A stretch of DNA of 49,965 bases. Origin: JBGTCD01 sp041749015 (GTDB lineage Bacteria; Bacteroidota; Bacteroidia; Cytophagales; Cyclobacteriaceae). The DNA is taken from contig JBGTCD010000020.1 in the NCBI GenBank assembly GCA_041749015.1, positions 1 through 49,965 of the forward strand, written 5' to 3'. Made by a program: the position numbers and the translations under genes. The notes beneath the pieces are model-generated. The model worked only from the letters and a program-made list of their open reading frames with translations, did not search any database and was not told the DNA's origin. Shown here piece by piece: positions 36,934 through 46,512 of the stretch (position 1 is the first letter of the stretch; every line of letters starts with the position of its first letter).

Positions 36934-38892
36934 TTATTGAATGTATAATTTTATCATAAAAATTGTTCCTTCTCCTTGCTTCGTCTCAACATTTAACTCT
37001 CCCCCATGAGCTTTCACGATATCATAACTCAATGATAAACCTAATCCCGTTCCTTGTCCCGTTGGCTTCGTGGTGAAAAATGGTTGAAAGATTTTATCCA
37101 GTACATTCTGTGGAATACCACTACCATTGTCCTCTACGCTTACCTCAACTTTACCATCTGCTTTCCTTGAACTTACAATCACCGTTGGCTCATAGCCTTC
37201 CGGATTTTGCTTTTTCTTTTCTGCAACCACATAAAATGCATTTGCAATTAGATTCAAGATCACACGGCCTATGTCCTGAGGAACCACTTCAACTTTTTCG
37301 AGCGATTCATCGAAGTGCGTTTCAAATTTTGCATTGAACGATTTGTCTTTGGCCCTTAAGCCATGATAGGCCAATCGCAAATATTCATCTGCCAATGCAT
37401 TGATATCGGTTGGTTCTTTTACGCCACTGCTACTGCGGCTATGCTGCAACATTCCTTTTACGATATCTCCAGCACGCTTGCCATGGTGGTTTATCTTATC
37501 GGAGTTAGACTTAATATCATTTAGAATCTCCTCTGCCGACTGCTTACTGTCAACTGCCAACTCGTGCTTAAGTTCTTCAAGAAGTTCATTATTGACTTCA
37601 CTGAAGTTGTTAACAAAATTAAGCGGGTTCTGGATTTCATGGGCAATGCCTGCAGTAAGCTCGCCGAGCGATGCCATTTTTTCAGATTGGATGAGTTGAG
37701 ATTGCGTGGATTTTAAATTGGATAATGTTGTCTCGAGAACTTGATTGACCCTTTGCTTTTGCTGGTTGTTGCGATAAAGAATGAATGCGATTATTGTAAA
37801 CAGACCTAATCCTGTTAATGACACATATAGCTTGAGTTGATTCAGATACGACTCTTCCCTGGCTTTTGCTTCCATTGCCCGAAGCTGATCGTTAAAGGCT
37901 AAGGCTTGTATCCTGTTTCGATTGGAACGACTGAAAATCTCAGCATTAACAGAGGATTCCAATTGTGAATAGTAGTATGCACTGTCTATTTTATTCCTTT
38001 TTTCAAACACTTGTCGCAAAAAACCCGCTCCGGCCAATTTTAAATTATTGTTATTATAATGAATCCCCAGTTGCAATAAAGTATGGGCTTGGATACCCGC
38101 CTCGGCAATTCGGTTATGCGCCAGCAAGAAGGGTATGTAATAACCGTAAAATAATGAGTTCGTTGTAGTGCTTTTAGTTAAGCCTATTTCAATTAATGCT
38201 TTACTGAATTCTGTATCTGCCTCATCCATTTTACCCGCCAAGGCGTAAGCAGCACCGTTTAAAGAATACACAACTGCTTCATAGGAGGTACCCTGCTCTC
38301 GTTCAATTGTATGGGACAATTCCCTGACATAGTGAAAGGCCGAATCAACCTCCTTCAGACGAAGAAAATAATCTGTCATGTTGCCAAGGTATTGCATAAG
38401 CATAAAATCATAGAGGTCATGTGACTTATCAGGTAAATTTTGGCCTCCCTTACGTGTTGCGGATAATGCCTCATCAAGATCCTGAAGGTCAAAATAGACC
38501 AATGCAATATCAAAGTATAAAGAACTTATCCTGCGTTTGTCATTATGCTTTTGTGCATATGGCAGCGCTTTATAAAAATATTCAAGCGCAGTTGCGTTGT
38601 CTCCTTTGTTCAGATAAAAAAAAGAACCCAACCAATTGTAACTGATGGCAAGCAAAGAATCTTGTTTCAATTCCTGAGCAATCAGAAGCATCCGAATGCA
38701 ATAGGTAGAATCCACATTATCCCCTCTCCATCCCACCATTTCCAAAATTAAATTATTAAGCACATCAAATTGTACCAATGGTTTTTTTTCGATAAGCAAT
38801 ACTGATTTTAAGCTATCGGCTACCGGGGTTTGTCCGTAACACGTTATGCCCGATAAAGTAACAAGAAAGCTAATCGTAATAACTCTTATCAT
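36934..38892 (-). CDS. TPR-sensor histidine kinase (kinase F)
   Basis: A 652-residue membrane kinase. It has a signal peptide (residues 1-21, ending ITCYGQ), a periplasmic TPR-like helical sensor (about 25-335), a membrane helix (LYVSLTGLGLFTIIAFILY, about 350-370), a coiled coil, then the HisKA domain with His418 in GIAHEIQNPLNF and a full HATPase domain (N box DIGRVILNLIANAF, G1 DNGSGIP, F box IFQPFFTTKP, G2 GTGLGLSLSY). No receiver is attached. The loop between the two HisKA helices reads ELKHELAVDSKQSAEEI, encoded by repeat-like DNA at about 37533-37564. It is separated by 9 bases from the upstream kinase gene and by 7 from the downstream cyclase fusion, so all are probably one operon. 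Confidence 0.93.
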   Translation of the reverse strand: MIRVITISFLVTLSGITCYGQTPVADSLKSVLLIEKKPLVQFDVLNNLILEMVGWRGDNVDSTYCIRMLLIAQELKQDSLLAISYNWLGSFFYLNKGDNATALEYFYKALPYAQKHNDKRRISSLYFDIALVYFDLQDLDEALSATRKGGQNLPDKSHDLYDFMLMQYLGNMTDYFLRLKEVDSAFHYVRELSHTIEREQGTSYEAVVYSLNGAAYALAGKMDEADTEFSKALIEIGLTKSTTTNSLFYGYYIPFLLAHNRIAEAGIQAHTLLQLGIHYNNNNLKLAGAGFLRQVFEKRNKIDSAYYYSQLESSVNAEIFSRSNRNRIQALAFNDQLRAMEAKAREESYLNQLKLYVSLTGLGLFTIIAFILYRNNQQKQRVNQVLETTLSNLKSTQSQLIQSEKMASLGELTAGIAHEIQNPLNFVNNFSEVNNELLEELKHELAVDSKQSAEEILNDIKSNSDKINHHGKRAGDIVKGMLQHSRSSSGVKEPTDINALADEYLRLAYHGLRAKDKSFNAKFETHFDESLEKVEVVPQDIGRVILNLIANAFYVVAEKKKQNPEGYEPTVIVSSRKADGKVEVSVEDNGSGIPQNVLDKIFQPFFTTKPTGQGTGLGLSLSYDIVKAHGGELNVETKQGEGTIFMIKLYIQ

Positions 38893-38901
38893 TGTTGTCG
38901 G

Positions 38902-41900
38902 TTAAGTTGGCAAAAAAATAATAAACTCCGTTCCCTCTCCATCTTGGGATTCCACCTTTATCTCCCCCCCATGTGCCTTCACAATATCGTAACTCAAACT
39001 CAATCCTAATCCTGTTCCTTGTCCGGTTGGTTTGGTGGTGAAAAAGGGTTGGAAGATTTTTTCCTTGATGGAATCTGGAATGCCGTTGCCGTTGTCTTTG
39101 ACGGCGATTAGCAGTTGGCTGTTTGCCGTTAGCTTGGTACTCACAGTAACAGTTGGCTCGTAACCATCTTCACCCTGTTTCTTACGATCAGTGACAGCAT
39201 AGAAAGCATTAGTGATAAGGTTTAAAATTACCCTTCCTATATCCTGCGGCACCACATTGATTTTTCCAATGCTCTCATCAAAATCAGTTTTCATGGTGGC
39301 ATTGAACGATTTGTCCTTCGCCCGCAAGCCGTGATAGGCCAATCGCAAGTATTCATCAGCCAGTGCATTGATATCCGTTGGTTCTTTTACACCCGATCTA
39401 CTACTTGAATGTTGTAACATTCCCTTCACAATATCGCCCGCACGTTTCCCATGGTGATTTATTTTTTCAAGGTTCTGTTTTAAGTCGTTGGAAATTTCTG
39501 TTACAAGTTCCAGGTTGCCAGTTTCCAACTCAGCTTTCATCTCATCGACCAGCTCAGTACTTACTTCACTGAAATTGTTGACGAAGTTTAACGGGTTTTG
39601 AATTTCATGTGCAATGCCTGCCGTGAGTTCGCCCAACGAAGCCATCTTCTCGGATTGGATGAGTTGGGCCTGGGTGGATTTTAGATTTTCGAGAGACTGC
39701 GAAAGATCCTTTGACTTTTTTTCCAATTGATGGGTTCTATCCCTGACTTTTTCTTCTAAGGCTACATTGAGTTTTTTGATCCTTTCTGTTCTCCATCGGA
39801 TAAACCTAATAACCACTAAAGCAAAGAGTATTGCATAAATCAAATATGCCCACCAGGTACGCCACCAGGGTGGATTGATGGTGAAGGCATAATCAATTGG
39901 CTTACTCCACGCTCCACTTTCGCCAATGGCTCTGATTTGAAGGGTGTAAGTGCCATAAGGTAGGTTACGGTAATCTGATTTGGTTTCTTTTGAAGCAACA
40001 CTCCAATTTTTATTAAGCCCCAACATACGGTGACTGTATTGTATCTTATGCGGAGCCTTCCAATCAATAGCAGCATAATGAAACGTGAGGTGGTTATTAT
40101 GGTAGGGTAGTTCTAAATTGAGTGGATAGTTCTCAAATTTTTGGACACCGTTAAATGTTATTTCATTTCCTAAACCATCTGAGATATTGCGGTAGTCAAT
40201 AAATTTCTCATTGATATCCAGGTGTTTTAAAATAGGTTGTGGTATTTGAGTGGATGTTTTAAACTTGCTTAAATCCAACATAGTTAAACTCTTGCTGCTT
40301 CCCCACCAAGCACGATTTTTACTATCAATGAATGCATTGTCAGAAATAAAATCTACTCCTTTTAAGCCATCTCGCTTGGAAAAAATATTAATCAAAAATG
40401 AGATTTTTTCAATATCTCCGCCCTCTATAGAAAGGTTATTTAATCCCCTTTCTGTAGATGTAAATAGATTCCCGCTTTTATCTTCTAAGATAGACCAGAT
40501 GATATTATTACTTAAGCCTTCTTTTTCGGTATAGTGGGTAAAGGTTGCTCCATCGTAGCGGCTCAAACCGCCTCCATAAGTGCCGAACCATAAATTTCCG
40601 CTGCGGTCTTCATAGATAGAGGGGACGACATTATTACTTAAGCCTTCATTTTCGGTAAAGTGCTTGAAGGTTGCTCCATCATACCGGTTCACACCGCCAT
40701 AAATAGTGCCGAACCAAAGGCTTCCGCTGCGGTCTTCATAGATAGAGACGACGTAATTATTACTTAATCCTTCATTTTCGGTATAGTGCTCGAAGATTGC
40801 TCCATCGTAGCGGCTCAAACCGCCTCCATTAGTACCGAACCATAGGTTTCCGCTGCGGTCTTCTAAGATAGACCAAACAATATTATTACTTAAGCCTTCT
40901 TTTTCGGTATAGTGTTCGAAGGTTGTTCCATCATAGCGGCTTACACCGCCTTCATCAGTGCCGAACCATAGGTTTCCGCTGCTGTCTTCTAAGATAGACA
41001 AGACAGTATTATTACTTAAGCCTTCTTTTACGGTAAAGTGCTCGAAGGTTGCTCCATCATAGCGGCTTACACCGCCTCCAACAGTGCCGAACCATAGGTT
41101 TCCGTTGCGATCTTCATAGATAGACCAGACCCTATTATGACTTAAGCCTTCTTTTACAGTAAAGTGTACGAAGGTTGCTCCATCATAGCGGCTCACACCA
41201 CCTCCACTAGTGCCGAACCATAGGTTGCCACTGCGGTCTTCTAAGATTGCCCTGACTCTATTATTGCTTAAGCCTTCCTTTACGGTAAAGTGCTCGAAGG
41301 TTGCTCCATCATAGCGGCTCACACCGCCTCCATTAGTACCGAACCATAAGTTTCCACTGCGGTCTTCTAAAATAGACAAAACGATATCATTACTTAAGCC
41401 TTCCTTTTTGGTATAGTGCTCGAAGTTTGCTCCATCATAGCGGCTAACACCGCCACCATTAGTGCCGAACCAAAGATTTCCGTTGCGGTCTTCATAGATA
41501 GACAAGACGTAAGGTATGGTCATTCCTTGATCCACATCCAGGTATTGTAAATTGGCAATGGCAGCATCTTTAAATGCGGGTGGCGATGCTTTGGTGAGGG
41601 GTGGTTGTGTGGTTTTTACTGATCTACCCTTGGCTAATATCGGTACACCTGTGGGTATGGTGTCTCCTGTTGATTTAAGCAAAGCAAAATCTTGGTTTCC
41701 TTCGCCAAATTTCACCTTTTTGAGTTGGCTGTGGTCAACCGGAAAAGTTGGGATGTTTTCAGGAATTTTATGTCGGTTGGGATGAGCGTTTTTACTGGTT
41801 AATAAAGCATGATTAACGATATATGATTTGGGTTTTGCCACACTGTCGGGGTGGATGAGTTTGGGTTTGGCCCGAATGGGGACTCCGGATATTAAGGTGT

Positions 41901-42120
41901 CTCCATTATAAAAAATAATAGGTTTTATACTGTCACCGGTTACGGTGTTTATTAAGTAGCCTCCTTCCGGGTTAGCTTCTATTGCTTTTGGCTGTGGGAA
42001 GAGTGGTGCGGGTGCAGTTCCGTCATCTTTTGGGCTATGGTTGCAGGCAGCTAATAGGATAAGCGGGAGAAGGAAATATATTTTCTTGAAAAATTTTGGA
42101 GCTGTCGTTCTCATGGTCAT
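38902..42120 (-). CDS. Lipoprotein-type beta-propeller (Reg_prop/Y_Y_Y) histidine kinase (kinase E)
   Basis: A 1,072-residue sensor kinase. The leader ends at a good lipobox (LLAACNHSP, Cys26), so the N-terminus may be lipid-anchored. A proline-rich region precedes eight 42-residue Reg_prop repeats (ILEDRSGNLWFGTNGGGVSRYDG type, about 205-540) and a ninth degenerate one. A Y_Y_Y domain (HRMLGLNKNWSVASKETKSDYRNLPYGTYTLQIRAIG) leads to a membrane helix (about 760-780), a coiled coil, HisKA with His838, and a full HATPase domain. Unlike classical hybrid two-component systems it has neither receiver nor AraC domain. The usual propeller-type receptor is about twice as long. Its core is nearly the same as kinases B-D. 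Confidence 0.92.
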   Translation of the reverse strand: MTMRTTAPKFFKKIYFLLPLILLAACNHSPKDDGTAPAPLFPQPKAIEANPEGGYLINTVTGDSIKPIIFYNGDTLISGVPIRAKPKLIHPDSVAKPKSYIVNHALLTSKNAHPNRHKIPENIPTFPVDHSQLKKVKFGEGNQDFALLKSTGDTIPTGVPILAKGRSVKTTQPPLTKASPPAFKDAAIANLQYLDVDQGMTIPYVLSIYEDRNGNLWFGTNGGGVSRYDGANFEHYTKKEGLSNDIVLSILEDRSGNLWFGTNGGGVSRYDGATFEHFTVKEGLSNNRVRAILEDRSGNLWFGTSGGGVSRYDGATFVHFTVKEGLSHNRVWSIYEDRNGNLWFGTVGGGVSRYDGATFEHFTVKEGLSNNTVLSILEDSSGNLWFGTDEGGVSRYDGTTFEHYTEKEGLSNNIVWSILEDRSGNLWFGTNGGGLSRYDGAIFEHYTENEGLSNNYVVSIYEDRSGSLWFGTIYGGVNRYDGATFKHFTENEGLSNNVVPSIYEDRSGNLWFGTYGGGLSRYDGATFTHYTEKEGLSNNIIWSILEDKSGNLFTSTERGLNNLSIEGGDIEKISFLINIFSKRDGLKGVDFISDNAFIDSKNRAWWGSSKSLTMLDLSKFKTSTQIPQPILKHLDINEKFIDYRNISDGLGNEITFNGVQKFENYPLNLELPYHNNHLTFHYAAIDWKAPHKIQYSHRMLGLNKNWSVASKETKSDYRNLPYGTYTLQIRAIGESGAWSKPIDYAFTINPPWWRTWWAYLIYAILFALVVIRFIRWRTERIKKLNVALEEKVRDRTHQLEKKSKDLSQSLENLKSTQAQLIQSEKMASLGELTAGIAHEIQNPLNFVNNFSEVSTELVDEMKAELETGNLELVTEISNDLKQNLEKINHHGKRAGDIVKGMLQHSSSRSGVKEPTDINALADEYLRLAYHGLRAKDKSFNATMKTDFDESIGKINVVPQDIGRVILNLITNAFYAVTDRKKQGEDGYEPTVTVSTKLTANSQLLIAVKDNGNGIPDSIKEKIFQPFFTTKPTGQGTGLGLSLSYDIVKAHGGEIKVESQDGEGTEFIIFLPT
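40500..41508 (-). repeat. Eight tandem 126-base Reg_prop repeats within kinase E
   Basis: Each unit encodes 42 residues ending in GLSNN(x)V; units differ mainly in codons for the loop residues (N, S, V, D, I, Y after WFGT) and alternate between IYEDR and ILEDR starts. The DNA similarity between units indicates recent tandem growth. This is coding sequence and not a CRISPR array. Confidence 0.9.
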
Positions 42121-42125
42121 TTTTA

Positions 42126-44234
42126 TTATATGGGTAATTCAATGGTAAATTCTGTTCCTGCCTGTACGGCAGCCAGGCCTTCCCTTTCATTTGTCTCCGC
42201 TTTCTCCAAAGGAGGCCTCACGGACAACTCCCCCCCATGCGCCTTCACGATATCGTAACTCAAACTCAACCCTAATCCTGTCCCCTGTCCTGTTGGTTTG
42301 GTGGTGAAGAAGGGCTGGAAGATTTTGTCTTTGATGTGGTCTGGAATGCCGGGGCCGTTATCTTTGACGGCGATTAGCAGTTGGCTGTTTGCCAATAGTC
42401 GAGTGCTTACAGTAACGGTTGGCTCGTAACCATCTTCACCCTGTTTCTTACGATCAGTGACAGCATAGAAAGCATTCGTGATCAGGTTTAAAATTACCCG
42501 ACCAATATCCTGAGGTACTACATTGATCTTGCCAATGCTCTCATCAAATTCTGTTTTCATGGTAGCATTGAAAGATTTGTCTTTAGCACGTAAACCATGA
42601 TAGGCCAGGCGAAAATATTCATCGCATAAAGCATTAATATCTGTTGGCTCTTTTACTCCACTGCTGCTGCGGCTATGTTGTAACATTCCCTTTACTATAA
42701 CATCAGCACGTTTACCGTGGTGAAGAATTTTTTGTTGATTCCCTTTAATATCTTTAGCAATCTCCTCTGCCGACTGACTATTGCCGACTGCCAACTCTTG
42801 TGTTAGTTCTTCGATAAGTTCTTCATTAACCTCACTGAAATTATTAACAAAATTTAGCGGGTTCTGAATTTCATGTGCTATGCCTGCTGTTAGCTCACCA
42901 AGTGAAGCCATTTTCTCAGATTGGATAAGTTGGGACTGGGTGGATTTGAGATCATTGAGGGATTCCTCCAGCTTTTCTTTTGATCGCTCGAGCTCCTTTT
43001 GCTTTTTGCGAATTTTATAGCGGCTCTGAAGCATCCCGGCTAATGAGATCAAAAGCAAAACAGCAATACTGATGTAAAGAATCTGAATTTGTTGCTGTTG
43101 CTTAATTTTGATTTCCTGAAGGGAAATCTGTTCATCTTTTTTAGAAGTCTCGTATTTGATTTGTGCTTCCGATTCCAATCGGTCAATAATGGACTGAAGA
43201 TAAAGGCTGTATTGGTATGAAAACAACTTACTATACTCAAAGGCTTTTTCAAAATTTCCCAGTTTTTCATAAACATCCCTGGCATGCATGTAATTTTCCC
43301 AGAGGTTTTTGGTGTCCCCTGATTCCATCATTAATTCTATGGATTTCAGAATGTAAGGCAATGCCTCCTCATACTTTTCCTGCAATTTATATACATGACC
43401 GATATTTGCAACTGAGGGAATCATGTATGACTTAAATCCGATTTCCAGACTCTTCTCATAATTGGATTGATAATCAGCAATGGCCTCATCATATCGCTCC
43501 AAATATTTGAGAATATTTCCCCGGCCGTTTATACTTGACATCAGCTCTATTTCCTTCCCCTCCATTCCTTCATAAAGCTTTATAGCTTCATTGATGGTGG
43601 CCAATGCATCCTCAAGGTCAGCTCCGGAAAACAGCTGACTGGAGGCCTTGAATTGCAAAGCCCTGGCCAAATCTTCCAAGGCGTTGATTTGTTTTTGTAT
43701 TTCAATGGCTTTATCGCAGTATTCTACACTTTCCTGGTACTTATTCTCGTAATATAAAAGATCGCATAAATCGACATAACAATTCGCTATGCCAAGCTGA
43801 TCCCCAGTTTTCTCGTAAAGATCAAGAGCTGTGTACACTTGTTTGGCTGCTTCAACATAATTGGCCTTGTTGGTATACAAACCTTTGATTTCCAGGTAGG
43901 TTTCGGCCATTGAGACAGTGTCTTTTAATAAAGTAAAATACTCAACAACCAATTCCAAATAATATATAGCTGAGTCAATCCGGCCATAGTGTTCATGATA
44001 AATGGAAAGGTTGCGCCGGGATGTATTCAATGCTTCAGGGTCGCCCACCACTTTTGAAAATATTAGTGCCTGATGGGCTTTCGTGTATAATACGGATGTG
44101 TCCAATGCATTCGTCAAGTTTTCATTTACCCACCTGTTCAGGGAATCCAGATCGCGGGATTCATTTTGTGCACTGCCTGAAAATGGAATTGCAAACAAAA
44201 CAATGAGGCACCATAGGGCAATTCTGTCTTTCAT
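42126..44234 (-). CDS. TPR-sensor histidine kinase (kinase D)
   Basis: A 702-residue kinase with signal peptide (residues 1-23, GSAQ), periplasmic TPR repeats (about 70-340, such as AETYLEIKGLYTNKANYVEAAKQVYTALDLYEKTGDQ), a helical stretch rich in glutamine, a membrane helix (ILYISIAVLLLISLAGML, about 385-402), coiled coil, HisKA with His454, and HATPase. The HisKA loop reads ELTQELAVGNSQSAEEI, encoded by repeat-like DNA (42768-42800). Near the C-terminus GGELSV is followed by RPPLEKAETNEREGLAAVQ before AGTEFTIELPI, an extra stretch that other kinases lack and which is encoded by palindromic DNA (42157-42177 and next to it). Catalytic boxes are intact. It lies 5 bases before kinase E. Confidence 0.92.
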   Translation of the reverse strand: MKDRIALWCLIVLFAIPFSGSAQNESRDLDSLNRWVNENLTNALDTSVLYTKAHQALIFSKVVGDPEALNTSRRNLSIYHEHYGRIDSAIYYLELVVEYFTLLKDTVSMAETYLEIKGLYTNKANYVEAAKQVYTALDLYEKTGDQLGIANCYVDLCDLLYYENKYQESVEYCDKAIEIQKQINALEDLARALQFKASSQLFSGADLEDALATINEAIKLYEGMEGKEIELMSSINGRGNILKYLERYDEAIADYQSNYEKSLEIGFKSYMIPSVANIGHVYKLQEKYEEALPYILKSIELMMESGDTKNLWENYMHARDVYEKLGNFEKAFEYSKLFSYQYSLYLQSIIDRLESEAQIKYETSKKDEQISLQEIKIKQQQQIQILYISIAVLLLISLAGMLQSRYKIRKKQKELERSKEKLEESLNDLKSTQSQLIQSEKMASLGELTAGIAHEIQNPLNFVNNFSEVNEELIEELTQELAVGNSQSAEEIAKDIKGNQQKILHHGKRADVIVKGMLQHSRSSSGVKEPTDINALCDEYFRLAYHGLRAKDKSFNATMKTEFDESIGKINVVPQDIGRVILNLITNAFYAVTDRKKQGEDGYEPTVTVSTRLLANSQLLIAVKDNGPGIPDHIKDKIFQPFFTTKPTGQGTGLGLSLSYDIVKAHGGELSVRPPLEKAETNEREGLAAVQAGTEFTIELPI
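42157..42177. repeat. Palindromic element inside kinase D
   Basis: CTGCC-TGTAC-GGCAG lies within a larger imperfect palindrome. A second inverted repeat (CTCC-AAA-GGAG, about 42204-42214, with outer CCG/CGG) follows at once. Together they encode the extra residues near the C-terminus of kinase D. Confidence 0.65.
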
Positions 44235-44289
44235 GATTTCCCTCAGAGATATTGGTAAAGTGTAAAAATGATCATTCTCTTAATTAAAA

Positions 44290-46503
44290 CTAAATTATCT
44301 TCAATTGAATAAAAAACGTTGTTCCCTCATTTTCTTTTGTTTCAACTTCTATCTTCCCGCCATGCGCCTTCACAATATCATAGCTCAAGCTCAAGCCCAA
44401 CCCTGTTCCCTGTCCTGTCGGCTTGGTGGTAAAGAAAGGCTGGAAGATTTTGTCTTTGATGTGGTCTGGAATGCCGTTGCCGTTGTCTTTTACGGCGATT
44501 AGCAGTTGGCTGTTAGCCAATAGCTTGGTACTCACAGTAACAGTTGGCTCGTAGCCATCTTCACCCTGTTTCTTACGATCAGTGACAGCATAGAAAGCAT
44601 TAGTGATAAGGTTTAAAATTACCCTTCCTATATCCTGCGGCACCACATTGATCTTTCCAATGCTCTCATCAAATTCAGTTTTCATGGTGGCATTGAACGA
44701 TTTGTCTTTTGCACGTAATCCATGATAGGCCAGGCGCAAATATTCATCGGCCAGTGCATTGATATCTGTTGGTTCTTCTACGCCACTGCTACTGCGGCTA
44801 TGCTGCAACATTCCTTTTACGATATCTCCAGCACGCTTGCCATGGTGGTTGATTATCCCCAAATTCTGCTTTAGGTCAGCAGCAATCTGTTTAGCATCTT
44901 GAGAGTTTCCCTTTTCCAATTCTTCATTCATCTCATCGACCAGCTCCGTGCTCACCTCACTGAAGTTGTTGACGAAGTTCAATGGATTCTGAATTTCATG
45001 TGCAATGCCTGCCGTGAGTTCGCCCAACGAAGCCATCTTCTCGGATTGGATGAGTTGTTGCTGTGTGGCTTTTAATTCGCTGTAGGCTGTCTCAACTTTT
45101 AATTTGGCTTTTTGTTTCTGGCGACTGTTCCAGAAGAGAAAACCTGCTGCCAACGTGAGCAACGCAATACCGCCAAACAATAAATTTCTTGTCTTTGCTT
45201 CTGCGGCTTTTTGGTTTTCATGCTCAACTTTTGTTAATGTTTCTTTTTTATCAAACTCGTACTGCATTTCTGCCTGTGTAAGTTTTTTAGTGTTTTCCTC
45301 GTTAAACAGGCTGTCTTTATACAGCGTGTACATCTTGTAATTAATATACGCGCCTTTGTAGTTGCCGAGGGCACTGTCGGCTGCCACAAGTTGTAAATAG
45401 CTGAATCGTATCGCTTTTTTTAATCCAACTTCTTCACCCAGTTTGAGTCCCTTCATTAACCAATCCTTTCCTACTTCAGCGTTGCCTTGCTTCACATACA
45501 CTGAACCGATACTGTTGTAAGAATCTGCTATTCCATTTTTCTCCAATATCTCTTCCCTTAATTTCAGTGCAGCAAGATGATTTTTCAATGCTTCGGTGTA
45601 GTTGCCTTGCTCGGTATGAATAACCCCAATGTTGTAGTAAGAAAGAGCGATTACATACTTGTCAGCGATCTCTTCTCCAATTTTCAATTGAGACCTATAA
45701 TTTTTTATCGCTTCCGGAAAATTTTTTTGTTCAGTATAAACATTTCCAATGTTGACATAGGAAATTCCCATTCCATGCCTGTCTCCGATTTCTTCCTTTA
45801 TTTTTAGTGATGCCAAAAGGGTTTTCAGTGCTTCGGTGAGATTGCCCTGGTCAATATAAATAAGACCAATATTATCGAGTGTATTTGCGATTCCATATTT
45901 ATCCCCAATTTCTTCTCTTATTTTTAATGCTGCGAAAGAAATCTTTAATGCTTCAGGGTAATTGCCTTGATTGAGATAAATAATTCCAATGTTATAGTAT
46001 GATTTAGCGACTCCTGGTTTGTCGCTACGTTCTTCCATTATTTTAAGTGAGGCAAAATGATTTTTCAATGCTTCGGTGTAGTTGCCCTGGTAATAATGAA
46101 AATTTCCGATGTTATTGTAAGAATTTGCTGTTCCCAGTTTATCTCCGATTTCTTCCCGTATTTTCAACGATGCCAAATAATTTTCCAATGCTTCGGGTAA
46201 ACTGCGCTGTATGTTATACGTTATGCCAATATTATTGTAAGCATTTGCAATTCCTTTTTTGAAATTTAATTTCTCTGCAAGGTGTTTTGCATGTTGTGCA
46301 TAATAAAATGCTGTATCATAGTTGTGCGCACGCCATCCTGCAAACTTGCTTAGTTCATTCAGCAAGTTTACTTTACTGGTGTCTTCAATCGCGTTGGGGA
46401 GTTCAGCTACTAAAGAATCAATAAGTTCCTGCCCTTGTTTTTGGGCATGGGTAATATTGCAAAACAATACAAAAATAAGTATGGATGTAAGTAGTAATTT
46501 CAT
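44290..46503 (-). CDS. TPR-sensor histidine kinase (kinase C)
   Basis: A 737-residue kinase with signal peptide (residues 1-20, NITHAQ), then seven regular TPR units of 40 residues (YNNIGNFHYYQGNYTEALKNHFASLKI type, about 85-365), a helical region, a membrane helix (LLFGGIALLTLAAGFLFW, about 442-460), coiled coil, HisKA with His502 and a complete HATPase domain. Its kinase core shares about 228 bases (44521-44748) with kinase B with one visible mismatch. The 55-base gap to kinase D is the longest in the operon, and a weak internal promoter could sit there. As in the others there is no receiver domain. Confidence 0.93.
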   Translation of the reverse strand: MKLLLTSILIFVLFCNITHAQKQGQELIDSLVAELPNAIEDTSKVNLLNELSKFAGWRAHNYDTAFYYAQHAKHLAEKLNFKKGIANAYNNIGITYNIQRSLPEALENYLASLKIREEIGDKLGTANSYNNIGNFHYYQGNYTEALKNHFASLKIMEERSDKPGVAKSYYNIGIIYLNQGNYPEALKISFAALKIREEIGDKYGIANTLDNIGLIYIDQGNLTEALKTLLASLKIKEEIGDRHGMGISYVNIGNVYTEQKNFPEAIKNYRSQLKIGEEIADKYVIALSYYNIGVIHTEQGNYTEALKNHLAALKLREEILEKNGIADSYNSIGSVYVKQGNAEVGKDWLMKGLKLGEEVGLKKAIRFSYLQLVAADSALGNYKGAYINYKMYTLYKDSLFNEENTKKLTQAEMQYEFDKKETLTKVEHENQKAAEAKTRNLLFGGIALLTLAAGFLFWNSRQKQKAKLKVETAYSELKATQQQLIQSEKMASLGELTAGIAHEIQNPLNFVNNFSEVSTELVDEMNEELEKGNSQDAKQIAADLKQNLGIINHHGKRAGDIVKGMLQHSRSSSGVEEPTDINALADEYLRLAYHGLRAKDKSFNATMKTEFDESIGKINVVPQDIGRVILNLITNAFYAVTDRKKQGEDGYEPTVTVSTKLLANSQLLIAVKDNGNGIPDHIKDKIFQPFFTTKPTGQGTGLGLSLSYDIVKAHGGKIEVETKENEGTTFFIQLKII
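44521..44748 (-). repeat. Near-identical kinase-core DNA block, copy in kinase C
   Basis: Compared by eye with 46753-46980 (offset 2,232 bases), this block differs at one base that I can find (near 44653). It encodes part of the HisKA-HATPase core from LRLAYHGLRAKDKSFNAT to TVTVSTKL. A similar but slightly more diverged copy lies in kinase E at about 39140-39350. Confidence 0.85.
45420..46250 (-). repeat. Tandem 120-base TPR repeats within kinase C
   Basis: Seven 40-residue TPR units follow one another without linkers. Words such as EALKNH(F/L)A(S/A)LKI and Y(N/Y)NIG recur at a fixed position, and the DNA under the EQGNYTEAL word is nearly the same in two units (about 45590 and 46070). This suggests internal duplication. 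Confidence 0.8.
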
Positions 46504-46512
46504 GAATGGTTT

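Noticed and set aside
40500..41508. Regularly spaced near-identical DNA units that look like a CRISPR or minisatellite array
   Set aside because: The unit is 126 bases, a multiple of three, and lies within one long reading frame as Reg_prop protein repeats. There are no unique spacers.
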